Assembly (NCBI GenBank): GCA_012959465.1
Contig: DUDC01000125.1
Location: forward strand, 62,561 to 113,933
Direction of reading: 5' to 3'
Source of the DNA: Planctomycetaceae bacterium
GTDB taxonomy: Bacteria > Planctomycetota > Planctomycetia > Pirellulales > Pirellulaceae
Length of the DNA: 51,373 bases
Shown: positions 17,265 to 25,733 of the stretch, one piece after another
Numbering within the stretch: position 1 is the first letter of the stretch
Layout of the letters: the number at the start of each line of letters is the position of its first letter
The notes under the pieces: model-generated
Told to the model about the DNA's origin: nothing
Database searches by the model: none
What the model saw: only the letters and a program-made list of their open reading frames with translations
Position numbers and translations under genes: made by a program

Positions 17265-18542
17265 TTAGTCGAACAGATTCAACATGTTATGGTCGGGGAA
17301 ATGCGGTTCAATTTGGTCGACACTCGCCATTCCGCATCTGTTCAGTAACACGGTAAGTTGGGCACGCCGTTCGCCATCGTCAAGAGGTCCAGGTACAGGC
17401 CGCGACTCGGAGGTGTCACCACCAGCACTTTTACTGTTGCTTTGTGAAAATGACTTCCGGACTCGGTGTTCTCCATATTTGAACACAATTACGGCCAGGC
17501 AGAACACCACACCGATCGATACGGCCATCGCCGGCAGTCTTTCCGTCACGAATCCGAGAACAAGCATTGGGATGCAAATGAGCATCAACAGGCAACCGGT
17601 CGCCTTGATAGCCGTTTCTTTCAGCTTATCGCCCAAGACGCCAAACACCATTCCAAGATCAAATCTCTTTGTCGAGAGCATTGTGGGGACAATTCTCGCC
17701 AGGGCCGCAACTTCCGACATGCTCGTTCCCAAGGCCCCGTCGAGTTGACATTGGTCGGGGTACGCCCCTTCGGCCCATTGGACATCCCAACCCTGCCATC
17801 CTTCTTGAACGCGGACGAGATCCCGGCGAACTGAGCGTGCGCCCCAAAGACGGATCTCTCCCTTGCCAACGTCGATCCACATGCCGCTGCCGACGATTGA
17901 CTCCGGCGGAATTTCTGTCTGGCCAAGTTTCTCGAGTTCCAGCAGTACGCCGTCATCGCCATTCAACAAGTCGTCGGGCAGCTGTTGAAGTGTCCGTTGT
18001 TGTATCGTGCCGTCTTGGCTGACAATCGTAACCCAGGCCAGCACCGTTTCAAGATCGAACAAATCTTGGTCATCTTCGTCCTCATCATCTTCGAACTCAT
18101 CATCTTCGTCCTGTTCGTTGTTACCCTCGATTTCGGCTTCGCCGACTGTTTCTGCGCGGTAGACTTCGTCATCGAATTCGACACCGTCCGGATGCTCGAC
18201 TCCCGCTGCGCTCGCCAGATCGCTGAGACCTCTATCAGCAAACGAAACTGCGAATTCCGGCCAGGCATTTTTGAGCAGCCTGTCGTAGACATCCGCGACT
18301 TTTGGTACATCAAGTTGTCCGTTGTCGTTGTACCACGTCATTTTGTGTTCGTCGTAGTCGACCACTACACCGCCGCCGATGTCGTTTGTCCAATCAGCGA
18401 GTTCTGTGGTGGTTTGAGCCCAGTTTTCCAATTGGTCCGGGCCCCAAATCAAATCTCGAAAAAGAAAGACACCCGCCCACCGATCCAAATAAAATCGACA
18501 CGTCTTGTCGCGTACAAAAACAAAAATGGCCGGTTCGCTCAT
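17265..18542 (-). CDS. Unknown protein with acidic linker and two C-terminal membrane segments
   Basis: 425 residues starting at ATG; I do not recognise the family. No signal peptide is visible. Residues 1-130 form a soluble Trp-rich region (RFYLDRWAGVFLFRD, YDEHKMTWYNDNGQ). Residues 143-165 are almost entirely Asp and Glu, a likely flexible linker or cation-binding stretch. Residues 166-285 form a second soluble region (GSGMWIDVGKGEIRLWGARS, EGWQGWDVQWAEGAYPDQ). Two hydrophobic helices lie at about 315-332 and 337-355. The final 70 residues are polar (GERRAQLTVLLNRCGMASVDQIEPHF). The start of the N-terminal region suggests a cytoplasmic protein anchored near its C-terminus. The high codon-level conservation of reading frame and the stop-free length support it as real. 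Confidence 0.75.
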   Translation of the reverse strand: MSEPAIFVFVRDKTCRFYLDRWAGVFLFRDLIWGPDQLENWAQTTTELADWTNDIGGGVVVDYDEHKMTWYNDNGQLDVPKVADVYDRLLKNAWPEFAVSFADRGLSDLASAAGVEHPDGVEFDDEVYRAETVGEAEIEGNNEQDEDDEFEDDEDEDDQDLFDLETVLAWVTIVSQDGTIQQRTLQQLPDDLLNGDDGVLLELEKLGQTEIPPESIVGSGMWIDVGKGEIRLWGARSVRRDLVRVQEGWQGWDVQWAEGAYPDQCQLDGALGTSMSEVAALARIVPTMLSTKRFDLGMVFGVLGDKLKETAIKATGCLLMLICIPMLVLGFVTERLPAMAVSIGVVFCLAVIVFKYGEHRVRKSFSQSNSKSAGGDTSESRPVPGPLDDGERRAQLTVLLNRCGMASVDQIEPHFPDHNMLNLFD

Positions 18543-18753
18543 CGACTGCTCCGCCTTACAAGTGCATCATCGTTCCAGATTGTACTCGACCGACCACCCC
18601 ACCTCACCATGGGGTTGATCGAACCGATCGATAGCCGGTCATCAGGGGCGGCGCGGATTCATGTCGAGTTGTCGATGATGGAAGGGTGGCACTCGCGATC
18701 TGACGTCGATGAATGACGACAACGAATTGCGATCGTAAGTAAGAGCGGGAGAT

Positions 18754-19635
18754 TTAGGGACGATCGTCTTTTTGAAGATTTTCAACCAATCGACGGAGAC
18801 GCGTCAATTCCGTTTCGATTGCCTCAAGTTGATTTTCGAGCTTCTTTGTCTCTGCACGTGCGGCGACAAGCTCGCGGACCAGACGGCCCATTTGCTTATC
18901 CTGATCTTTCATGATTTGGCCGACATCCGGTTGTTCCTCGACTTCCACCTCCACAAGTTCCTCGAAAAACAAATCTCTGACCACCATGGCGCCGGCGACT
19001 TCACCGACGTCGAACAACTGTCCGGCTACGCCGATCTGATCCGCAAACGTAGAGCTAGCCGTTGCTCCCTCAGCCCACTGCCGTTTTCCACCCGCATCGA
19101 CTAGTCCCACGGCATCGATTTCGTTCCAGCCAGCGATCGCTTTCGACTTGAGATAAATTCGAATGCGGTTCGTTTTAACCTCCGTTGTTAAATCGATCGT
19201 TGAAACTGCCTTTTGACGGTTCGCCGGCGTTGGGTCTTTGCCTTCCCAGGCTACCGCTTCCTCTTTGCCATCGAAGACCGTGATCTTGTAAACAGCACCC
19301 GGGTTGAACGTCTCGTGAATTTCAACCTTCTTGGGCAGAACGGTGTCTTGGTAGGTCAGCTCCAACCACTCGTCCTGGCCGTCTGGTGAAAGCGATGCCC
19401 AGGCCGTCTGGAAGTCGCCCGCCGCGGCCGTGTTAGGCGGACCGGTCGCCTGTTTGGTGCCCCAAGGGCGACCAGCGACGGCAGGCATTTCGATAGGTTC
19501 TTGATTGCGACGCCAAGAAAACGGTGGCACCGACTTGAGAATCCGATCGAGGATGCTCTCTTGTGCGCGAACCGTCGCCGGATGGGCTATCCCGCCTACC
19601 AGAACGACAATCGCCAAACAAATCATGCGGCACAT
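18754..19635 (-). CDS. Secreted F5/8 type C-like (discoidin-like) protein with C-terminal coiled coil
   Basis: 293 residues. A Sec signal peptide (LAIVVLVGGIAHPATVRAQ) has a likely cleavage site after VRA. Residues about 60-190 resemble a discoidin/F5/8-type galactose-binding domain: ATGPPNTAAAGDFQTAWASL, DEWLELTYQDTVLPKKVEIH, YKITVFDGKEEAVAWEG, RIRIYLKSKAIAGWNEIDAV. Residues 240-290 form a heptad-rich coiled coil (MGRLVRELVAARAETKKLEN, then ETELTRLRRLVENLQ), probably for oligomerisation. The domain usually binds sugars or membranes, so an envelope location and ligand-binding role are likely but unproven. The ATG is preceded by GAGG. It lies 174 bases downstream of the PQQ beta-propeller gene on the same strand. 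Confidence 0.78.
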   Translation of the reverse strand: MCRMICLAIVVLVGGIAHPATVRAQESILDRILKSVPPFSWRRNQEPIEMPAVAGRPWGTKQATGPPNTAAAGDFQTAWASLSPDGQDEWLELTYQDTVLPKKVEIHETFNPGAVYKITVFDGKEEAVAWEGKDPTPANRQKAVSTIDLTTEVKTNRIRIYLKSKAIAGWNEIDAVGLVDAGGKRQWAEGATASSTFADQIGVAGQLFDVGEVAGAMVVRDLFFEELVEVEVEEQPDVGQIMKDQDKQMGRLVRELVAARAETKKLENQLEAIETELTRLRRLVENLQKDDRP

Positions 19636-19809
19636 GCATCAACCTCTTTATCGACGGTTTGTAGATCTCGTCACACGTCAAATATACATCCAAGGTAGTC
19701 TGTTTTTCGATTGTGCCGCAACACTTCTTCGTCCACGTCCTGATCGATCTTGCCGCCCCGCCGTTTTGCTCTGTTTGGGAACCCGCACAGGATGTAGCGA
19801 GATTCGTGG

Positions 19810-21060
19810 TTATTTCTCGCCGATACAATAGAGGATTTCCTGCGGTTTACCATTGTTGACTTCCACCACACGCATGTAGATTCGGCCGCCGCTCACGGTG
19901 GGTGTTGCCAGCACCTTGTCGCCCAGTTTTGATTCGTCGACCAATTCGAATTTTGTTGGGTCAGCCTTAAATACATATGACATCCCCTTTTCGTTGGTGG
20001 CCAGTAGATGACCATCGACGAGGATCAGTGAGGCCGTAAAATCACCGCCCAACCGGCCTCTCCAAATCAACTCGCCGCTAGCGGCCTTCCAGCAATGCGC
20101 GATTCCGGCATCGGAGACCGCGTAAAGGTACTTTCCTTGCAACACCATCGACGGAACGTAAACGCGCACGTTGTTCTCCCAGACGATTTCACCCGACCCG
20201 TCTGCTCGCACGGCCGAAACATGATTCTTCGGATACCCACCGCTGCTGAACACCAAATCACCATCGGTGACGGTCGAGGTCACACATTCAGTCGTTGCGC
20301 CCTCGATCTCCCAGAGCTTGGCACCGGTTGCCGGATCGAAACTGGAGACCATCTCACAACCAATGAAGATCAGTTGGTCACGACCATGCACCTTGACAAC
20401 GACGGGTGAGGCGTAGTTTGGCATTTTCGGCCGGTCGGCTTTCCAGACAATCTCTCCGTCTTTCCGATTGAGGCCGGCAATCGCTCCGCCGCCTTTATTG
20501 TCCGCAGAGACAAGGACCAGCGATTTGTAGATGGCAGGGGACGAACCGTATCCCTGGTGGATGATGTAATCACTGATCTTGGTCTGCCAGAGGATCTGGC
20601 CGTCACGCGATAATGCGGACGTATAGACCGCACCACGATTGGCAAAGTTGATGAATAAACGGTCTCCGTCACAGGCAACTGTTGATGAAGCGTGCGACGC
20701 CTTCTTGTTCATTTTCTTGGCCAATCCGTCCTTGTGTACGACGGTTTCCCACAATTTTCTTCCGGTGCTTCGCTGAAAACAGATGACCGACTGCGTCCGC
20801 TGGATCTCATCAGCGGTGGCAATATACAGATGTTGGCCCACCACTGTTGGCGAACTATGTCCTCGTCCCGGGAGTCTTGCTTTCCATATAATATTCTCGG
20901 ACTCCGACCAATTTGTCGGCGGCAGCGGTCCGGCCGCGATGCCAGTTTGACCAGGCCCTCTCCACCAAGGCCAGTCATCTGCTGCCAACTCGAATCCGCG
21001 CGCCACGATGGACGAAGCCATTGTTACAAAGAGAACGAAAGCGAACCGGTATTGGTACAT
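19810..21060 (-). CDS. PQQ-like beta-propeller repeat protein (BamB/quinoprotein type), secreted
   Basis: 416 residues. The N-terminus (YRFAFVLFVTMASSIVARGF) is a Sec signal peptide. WPWWRGPGQTGIAAG is the entry motif found in many planctomycete PQQ-like beta-propeller proteins. Repeated blades follow with Trp/Gly signatures: VICFQRSTGRKLWET, IAGLNRKDGEIVWKA, SSFDPATGAKLWEIEG, VRADGSGEIVWENN and HCWKAASGELIWRGRLGG. No dehydrogenase-type catalytic motif stands out, so it is more likely a binding or scaffold propeller than an enzyme; a BamB-like assembly role is one option. The ATG follows a GAGGAT site. The gene is divergent from the RlmM-like methyltransferase across 200 bases. Confidence 0.88.
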   Translation of the reverse strand: MYQYRFAFVLFVTMASSIVARGFELAADDWPWWRGPGQTGIAAGPLPPTNWSESENIIWKARLPGRGHSSPTVVGQHLYIATADEIQRTQSVICFQRSTGRKLWETVVHKDGLAKKMNKKASHASSTVACDGDRLFINFANRGAVYTSALSRDGQILWQTKISDYIIHQGYGSSPAIYKSLVLVSADNKGGGAIAGLNRKDGEIVWKADRPKMPNYASPVVVKVHGRDQLIFIGCEMVSSFDPATGAKLWEIEGATTECVTSTVTDGDLVFSSGGYPKNHVSAVRADGSGEIVWENNVRVYVPSMVLQGKYLYAVSDAGIAHCWKAASGELIWRGRLGGDFTASLILVDGHLLATNEKGMSYVFKADPTKFELVDESKLGDKVLATPTVSGGRIYMRVVEVNNGKPQEILYCIGEK

Positions 21061-21183
21061 TTGGAGATCCTCGGCATCAGTTGGCTTGAGGGTATAGCCC
21101 CACCCACATGCGGGTCACACGCTAGTCATTCGAAAACGGTTTGGCTATTGTATTTGAACGCGTTCTCATTTTAGGTCAAGAAG

Positions 21184-21207
21184 TAACCCGAAGCGTATGC
21201 GAGCGTG
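21184..21207 (+). repeat. Dispersed intergenic repeat, copy A
   Basis: TAACCCGAAGCGTATGCGAG sits between the divergent PQQ-propeller and RlmM-like genes. Its core matches two other intergenic spots in this window (near 32265-32288 and 37503-37550). The shared core reads about AACCCGAAGCGTAAGCGAGG. Confidence 0.5.
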
Positions 21208-21268
21208 GCCTTTGAGACAATCCCGGGCCGGCCGACCGTTCGGGTAATCGATTCGATGCGATGGAAAT

Positions 21269-21273
21269 GGAGG
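21269..21273 (+). promoter_or_regulatory. Ribosome binding site choosing the second in-frame ATG of the RlmM-like gene
   Basis: GGAGG lies 5 bases before the ATG at 21279. Because it sits inside the short extension from the in-frame ATG at 21261, it favours 21279 as the start. Confidence 0.75.
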
Positions 21274-21278
21274 AAGAA

Positions 21279-22358
21279 ATGGGCGATCCGCCCTCAACTA
21301 GCCCAGCGACAAAGTTCCTGTTCCTTTGCTGTCAGTTGGGTACTGAACAAGTCTGCAAGCAGCAAATAGAGGCTCGTTGGCCCGAATTTCGCTTCTCGTT
21401 TTCCCGGCCAGGGTTTTTGACCTACAAGGTTCCCCAGCAAACAGGGATGGCGTTCGATCTCGAAAATACGTATGCCCGCACCTTCGGATTCGCGGTGGAT
21501 CGAGTCGAAGGTGAGGACAGCGACGCATTGGCAGAGCAAGTTTGGGCGCGTGCGGTGACCGACTTGCCCAATCACTTGCATGTCTGGCAACGTGATCCGA
21601 GAAAAGTAGGGGAGTCCTTCGAGCCCTTTACAACCGAGTTGACCAATCGAGTGGTTGAACGGTTGAACGGTTGCCGACCGGCGGCCTGTAAGTCAATTCC
21701 GGTGAACAGTGAAGCGAGCCCCAACGACCGCGTTCTCGATTGTATTCTCGTCGAAGAAAATCGTTGGTGGATTGGCGAACATCGAGTGAGCACTACTTTT
21801 CAGGCCTGGCCCGGCGGCGTGCCACCTTTCAAGCCGAAATTCGATGTAATCTCGCGAGCCTACTATAAGACTCAAGAGGCACTGTTGTGGTCCCGTCTTC
21901 CGATCCACGCCGGCGACCAATGCGTAGAAATTGGTAGCGCACCTGGAGGAGCAGCGCAGGCCCTGTTGGAGTATAAATTGAAGATCATCGGAATTGATCC
22001 GGCAGAAATGGATCCAAGCATCGCACAGCACGAGAACTATCGGCACATTCGCAAACGCGGTCGCGACGTCCGGCGACGCGAGTTTTCCGACGCGCGGTGG
22101 TTGTTTTCCGACTCCAACGTAACTCCCAAACAGTCACTAGACACGATCGAAGACATCGTGAGCCATGCAAGCGTCCGTGTGCAGGGGATGCTGATCACAT
22201 TGAAAATGCCCGAATGGAAACTGGCTCACGAATTGGATAACTACCTAGACCGAATTCGGTCCTGGGGTTATCAGTACGTGAAGCCCCGTCATCTCGCGTT
22301 CAATCGGCAAGAACTCTGTATTGTGGCCATGCGGCATCGATCGCTAAAGAGGTTTTAG
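21279..22358 (+). CDS. FtsJ-type 2'-O-ribose rRNA methyltransferase (RlmM-like)
   Basis: 359 residues from the ATG at 21279. The length and layout match E. coli RlmM, which methylates C2498 of 23S rRNA: an N-terminal THUMP-like region (KFLFLCCQLGTEQVCKQQIE) followed by a Rossmann-like FtsJ domain. VEIGSAPGGAAQALLE is the SAM-binding motif I and IGIDPAEMD follows as motif II. LITLKMPEWKL near the C-terminus carries a lysine in the position expected for the catalytic K-D-K-E set. The target nucleotide is inferred from similarity in architecture only. The gene is convergent with the ThiF-like gene, with 30 bases between their ends. Confidence 0.82.
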   Translation: MGDPPSTSPATKFLFLCCQLGTEQVCKQQIEARWPEFRFSFSRPGFLTYKVPQQTGMAFDLENTYARTFGFAVDRVEGEDSDALAEQVWARAVTDLPNHLHVWQRDPRKVGESFEPFTTELTNRVVERLNGCRPAACKSIPVNSEASPNDRVLDCILVEENRWWIGEHRVSTTFQAWPGGVPPFKPKFDVISRAYYKTQEALLWSRLPIHAGDQCVEIGSAPGGAAQALLEYKLKIIGIDPAEMDPSIAQHENYRHIRKRGRDVRRREFSDARWLFSDSNVTPKQSLDTIEDIVSHASVRVQGMLITLKMPEWKLAHELDNYLDRIRSWGYQYVKPRHLAFNRQELCIVAMRHRSLKRF

Positions 22359-22388
22359 CAGACAGCGCGACCGGCAAGCTGGCCTCGG

Positions 22389-23426
22389 TTAACTTCCGAC
22401 GTACCGCGCGTAAAGCGACTTGGCGACGGAGATTTCTTCTGTTCCGGAAATGATCGCTCGGCCGTCCGCAAAGACGGTAAGAGTGTATTCGCCAGCTTGA
22501 AAACGGACGAGGAACTCGTTGGACGTAACACTGCCGAGTCCGGCTAACTTCTGTGCCAACTGGGACAAGTCCAACGCTTGCCGTTCGGTAAATGTCAACT
22601 GGACAGAATTTCGCCCGCACAGTGCCGCGGTGTGACTTCCCGATCGTCCGGCAAGCCATGGAAAGTCACGGCCCTTGCACAAACAGGACTCAAACCCACT
22701 AAAAAGTGCGTCGAGTCCGACATGACGTACACGGTTGTCCCATAAATCGAAAACACCGAGTGACTTGCTAATCGCATCCCGGTTTCCCGTCAGGATCTTC
22801 ATTGTCTCCGTGACTTCGACGGAGGCAATGACGTTGATAATTGTGCCTAGGATACCAGCCGTGTCACACGTGGGAGATGAGCCGGGTGGTGGCAGCTCCT
22901 GTAGCAGGCAACGCAGGCACGCCGTCTCCCCGGGCAACACGGTCATCGTTTGCCCTTCCGCTCCGATGCAGCCACCATAGACCCACGGTATTCGATGTTT
23001 CACCGCGGCGTCATTGATCAGAAAACGAGTTTCGAAATTGTCCGTTCCGTCCAAAACGACATCCACATCTTGGAGGAATTCTTCAATGTTCGTATGGTTG
23101 ATGTCGGCGACGATGGCCTCGATTTCGACATCGCTATTGATTTGCTCAAGACGTTTTTTTGCAACGATCGCCTTTGGCAACCCGCTGCGTACATCGTCTT
23201 CGTTGTATAACACCTGTCGTTGCAGGTTGTTCAACTCTAGAAAATCGCGGTCTACGATTCTCAATCGCCCCACTCCAGCACGAACCAGTGAGTTGGCGAT
23301 CACTGATCCCAACGCGCCACACCCGCACACCAAGACGTGGCTGTGGCGAAGACGTTCCTGGCCCTCTTTTCCAATAGACGCGAACCGTTCTTGCCGCGAA
23401 TACCGGTCTGGCTCTTGAGAAGGCAT
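22389..23426 (-). CDS. ThiF/MoeB/HesA-family E1-like adenylyltransferase
   Basis: 345 residues, with the MoeB/ThiF opening DRYSRQERFASIGKEGQERL. The nucleotide-binding loop CGCGALGS has GxGxxG at residues 35-40. DRDFLELNNLQRQ supplies the acidic and Arg residues for ATP binding. DGTDNFETRFLIND is the family block, and C187 in PTCDTAGILG fits the catalytic cysteine position of ThiF-type enzymes. One zinc pair, C170/C173 (CLRC), is intact. The second pair is altered to SCLC (C248, C250) rather than CPxC. These enzymes adenylate the C-terminal glycine of a ubiquitin-like sulfur carrier (ThiS, MoaD); no such partner is in the window. It follows the GH2-like fragment after 20 bases. Confidence 0.9.
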   Translation of the reverse strand: MPSQEPDRYSRQERFASIGKEGQERLRHSHVLVCGCGALGSVIANSLVRAGVGRLRIVDRDFLELNNLQRQVLYNEDDVRSGLPKAIVAKKRLEQINSDVEIEAIVADINHTNIEEFLQDVDVVLDGTDNFETRFLINDAAVKHRIPWVYGGCIGAEGQTMTVLPGETACLRCLLQELPPPGSSPTCDTAGILGTIINVIASVEVTETMKILTGNRDAISKSLGVFDLWDNRVRHVGLDALFSGFESCLCKGRDFPWLAGRSGSHTAALCGRNSVQLTFTERQALDLSQLAQKLAGLGSVTSNEFLVRFQAGEYTLTVFADGRAIISGTEEISVAKSLYARYVGS

Positions 23427-23446
23427 GATCAGGTCCTACTGCTGGG

Positions 23447-24349
23447 TTAAGGAGGCGAGATAGCTGAAGAAGGTAGTGCCAGGAATCCGGCACCCCGCCT
23501 CCCCTTGGCCGAACGTGTCTGCATGGCATCGCACAAGCCGCGGAGCTGTTGTAACGGCTGCTGTTGAGCGGAATCGAGATTGTCGGAGAAGATAACCGGT
23601 CCAGGTAGGTGCTCAGCTCCACAGTGCTCAATCGGCACAATCCAGCCGTCCGCCCAAGACGTACTGTTTGTTGGTAGCCTGCTGTCGCTGTCGGGTTCCC
23701 AGTTTGCCAACAGTGGTAGCCGGTTTTGTCCTGTGTCCAATCGGTCGTTCTCCGCGCCCGCCAACACGACGGCACATACCGAAGGCCAGAGTGCCAACTC
23801 ATCAAGTTGTTCGGTTGTGGCGCGGACAATTAGCGGCACGCCCAGACGAGATGTTTCATCGAGAAGCGACTTTCCTGGCAACTCGCTGTAGATCCACAGT
23901 CTCTCGTCGCGTACATCATACAAAGAACAATGGTCGATCCAGCATTCATGCACCAGTCGCGGTACGATTCGGTTGGAATTCATGTAGAACGACGACTTCG
24001 AGACACCGAACGTTTGAACACCCGTTCTCACTTGAACGCGGCGCACTTGTTCTCCCGCCCCCGATACAAGTTCCAATGTGATTTCGTACATGGCCGGGCA
24101 ATCGGGTGTCCAAATACATCCATCTGGAATTACCGATTCGGCAAGTACTGTCGCACCGGGACCAAGATCTCGAAAGGGCACTTTCGCTGGCAGCGTGTGA
24201 GCTCCGTCTATGTAGGGTCCTTCGATTGAGCCCGTCCAAGAGTAGGTGGTCGAGTGATCGGGCCGGTCGGTTTGAACGTAGACTTGGGTTTCGACGTCGG
24301 AGACGCGACCGAGAAAGATCTGCAAGTTTTGGCAAGAGTCAAGGGACAT
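23447..24349 (-). CDS. Unknown protein resembling the non-catalytic part of a GH2-type glycosidase
   Basis: 300 residues from the ATG at 24349; an upstream in-frame start at 24421 adds 24 residues of uncertain value. No signal peptide is visible. Residues about 10-125 look like a beta-sandwich, and GVQTFGVSKSSFYMNSNRIV resembles the GH2 segment that links the Ig-like domain to the catalytic barrel. LWIYSELPGKSLLDETSRLG could be the first barrel strands. The conserved GH2 acid/base and nucleophile glutamates are not apparent, so a hydrolase activity is unlikely from this copy alone. It lies in a compact run between uridine kinase and the ThiF-like gene. It could be a diverged lectin-like protein or a GH2 remnant. 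Confidence 0.6.
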   Translation of the reverse strand: MSLDSCQNLQIFLGRVSDVETQVYVQTDRPDHSTTYSWTGSIEGPYIDGAHTLPAKVPFRDLGPGATVLAESVIPDGCIWTPDCPAMYEITLELVSGAGEQVRRVQVRTGVQTFGVSKSSFYMNSNRIVPRLVHECWIDHCSLYDVRDERLWIYSELPGKSLLDETSRLGVPLIVRATTEQLDELALWPSVCAVVLAGAENDRLDTGQNRLPLLANWEPDSDSRLPTNSTSWADGWIVPIEHCGAEHLPGPVIFSDNLDSAQQQPLQQLRGLCDAMQTRSAKGRRGAGFLALPSSAISPP

Positions 24350-24444
24350 GAGCAGATTTGCGCGGCGGCGGACCGCGGCGTTCGACCGAATAATGTGATG
24401 CGAATAGAGGCAAACCGCCAACCTAGACGTCTCAAGTCAAAGCG

Positions 24445-25086
24445 TCAATCGGGGCCTGGATTGACAAACGGTTGTGGGCTCCAAGTTGCCGAAATCTGGA
24501 AACGGATCGCATCAATCACAACTGATAGTGCATCGGTACCCGATACCGTCAGGTCAGCCACCGCTTGAGTTGGCGCAATGTACTTGCGACGCATCGGTTC
24601 AACTTGACGATGGAATTGCCGCGAGACAGACGCCTCGTTCCGTCCGCGGTGGTGAGTGTCTCGAGCGATCCGGCGTTGAAGGCAAACGTCGGTTGACGCA
24701 TCGACAAAAATTCCGAGGCCAGCACAATCACGCAGTTCTTGCCAGTAGAGTGCAAAGAGCCCTTCGACAACGAGCACGTCTGGAGCGGCCAGCATATCGA
24801 CCTGCGATGAACGGAGGTGAGTTGCGAAATTGTATCGGGGTAGCGCGACGACGTCCCCTTGTGCCAACCGATCGATATGATCGAGCAGCAGTCGGTACTC
24901 GATTGCCGCAGGCGTGTCGAAGTTCTGCACTTGGCGAACATCGTCGGACAAGTGTCCTAGGTCGAAGTAGTAGCGGTCCAATGAAATGACTGCCGTCGAA
25001 TACACGTCAGCTAGAGCTTCCTCAAACGCGTGAGCAATCGTGGTTTTTCCGGACCCACTTGGACCCGCAATAGCAACCAGAAACAT
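24445..25086 (-). CDS. udk: Uridine kinase
   Basis: 213 residues from the ATG at 25086, which is preceded by AGGAAG at 5 bases; a longer frame upstream would overlap the LRR gene and lacks homology. The P-loop GPSGSGKTT is at residues 8-16. Further Udk blocks are SLDRYYFDLGHL, NFDTPAAIEYRLLLDHI, PRYNFATHLR and VLVVEGLFALYWQELRD, followed by the RRIARDTHHRGR lid region. The enzyme phosphorylates uridine and cytidine to UMP/CMP in pyrimidine salvage, in the cytoplasm. It lies 16 bases downstream of the LRR gene in a run of six same-strand genes. The family is secure; the C-terminus is slightly long and of unclear role. Confidence 0.92.
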   Translation of the reverse strand: MFLVAIAGPSGSGKTTIAHAFEEALADVYSTAVISLDRYYFDLGHLSDDVRQVQNFDTPAAIEYRLLLDHIDRLAQGDVVALPRYNFATHLRSSQVDMLAAPDVLVVEGLFALYWQELRDCAGLGIFVDASTDVCLQRRIARDTHHRGRNEASVSRQFHRQVEPMRRKYIAPTQAVADLTVSGTDALSVVIDAIRFQISATWSPQPFVNPGPD

Positions 25087-25091
25087 GCGAT

Positions 25092-25097
25092 CTTCCT
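25092..25097 (-). promoter_or_regulatory. Ribosome binding site of udk
   Basis: AGGAAG on the minus strand, 5 bases before the ATG at 25086. It supports this start over an in-frame upstream one at 25170. Confidence 0.75.
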
Positions 25098-25102
25098 GTC
25101 TG

Positions 25103-25726
25103 TTACTGCCGCTGCAGATTAAAAAATATATCGGTTTTTGGCAGGTCCCGCTGAAGGGTGTCCAAGCCAATGCGGCTCAATTCAAGCTCTGCCAAATAGA
25201 TGTCGCGCAGTTGATGAAGTGTATTCAGGTGACGGAGTCCGTCATCGGTGACTTGGATGGACTCGAGGTCAAGACGAGTCAACGATGTCAATTTAGCCAC
25301 ATGACGTAGGCCTTCATTTGTCACAGGGCAGCCCGACAAATGAAGGTACTCGATGTTTGGTAATCCCGATAATACGGCCAGTCCGGCGTCGGTGATCTGC
25401 GTGTCGATTAGAACCAGTTCTCGCAGTTTTTCTATCTTTGCCAGGCTCACCAGCGTTTGGTCATGAACCGGACTATCAATCGCGACAACGCGAGTCAATG
25501 TAGGGAGCTGTAACAAGAGATCCAACGAAGTCTCGGAAAACATCCGGCCAGAAATGGAGACTTGAGTCACTCGGCCCCGGTGAAACTTGCAGCTGACGCC
25601 TTCGGCCGTTAGCTGATCGACAATGCCCTTGTCTCGCGAGGTTGCCTGCGCACGAATTCCGAGCCAGATGCAGACAGCAAAAATAGCTAGCAACGCCACG
25701 AGTGCTAGTTGAAAGGAAAGTCGCAT
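25103..25726 (-). CDS. Membrane-anchored leucine-rich repeat protein
   Basis: 207 residues starting at ATG. Residues 5-24 (FQLALVALLAIFAVCIWLGI) form one membrane-spanning helix or uncleaved signal anchor. Several LRR units follow with period near 24, of the 'internalin-like/cysteine-containing' bacterial type: LRELVLIDTQITDAGLAVLS, IEYLHLSGCPVTNEGLRHVA, LTRLDLESIQVTDDGLRHLN and LRDIYLAELELSRIGLDTLQ. Repeats of the form LxxLxLxxTxITDxGLxxL are very common in planctomycetes and mediate protein contacts. It would project into the periplasm from the inner membrane. Its ends are close to the zinc-ribbon gene (7 bases) and udk (16 bases), suggesting co-transcription. Confidence 0.85.
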   Translation of the reverse strand: MRLSFQLALVALLAIFAVCIWLGIRAQATSRDKGIVDQLTAEGVSCKFHRGRVTQVSISGRMFSETSLDLLLQLPTLTRVVAIDSPVHDQTLVSLAKIEKLRELVLIDTQITDAGLAVLSGLPNIEYLHLSGCPVTNEGLRHVAKLTSLTRLDLESIQVTDDGLRHLNTLHQLRDIYLAELELSRIGLDTLQRDLPKTDIFFNLQRQ

Positions 25727-25733
25727 TCCCCAC

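Noticed and set aside
17985-18716. 243-codon plus-strand open frame opposite the acidic-tract protein
   Set aside because: Its hydrophobic Val/Ile/Phe run is simply the antisense of the Asp/Glu tract, so the apparent membrane helix is an artefact.
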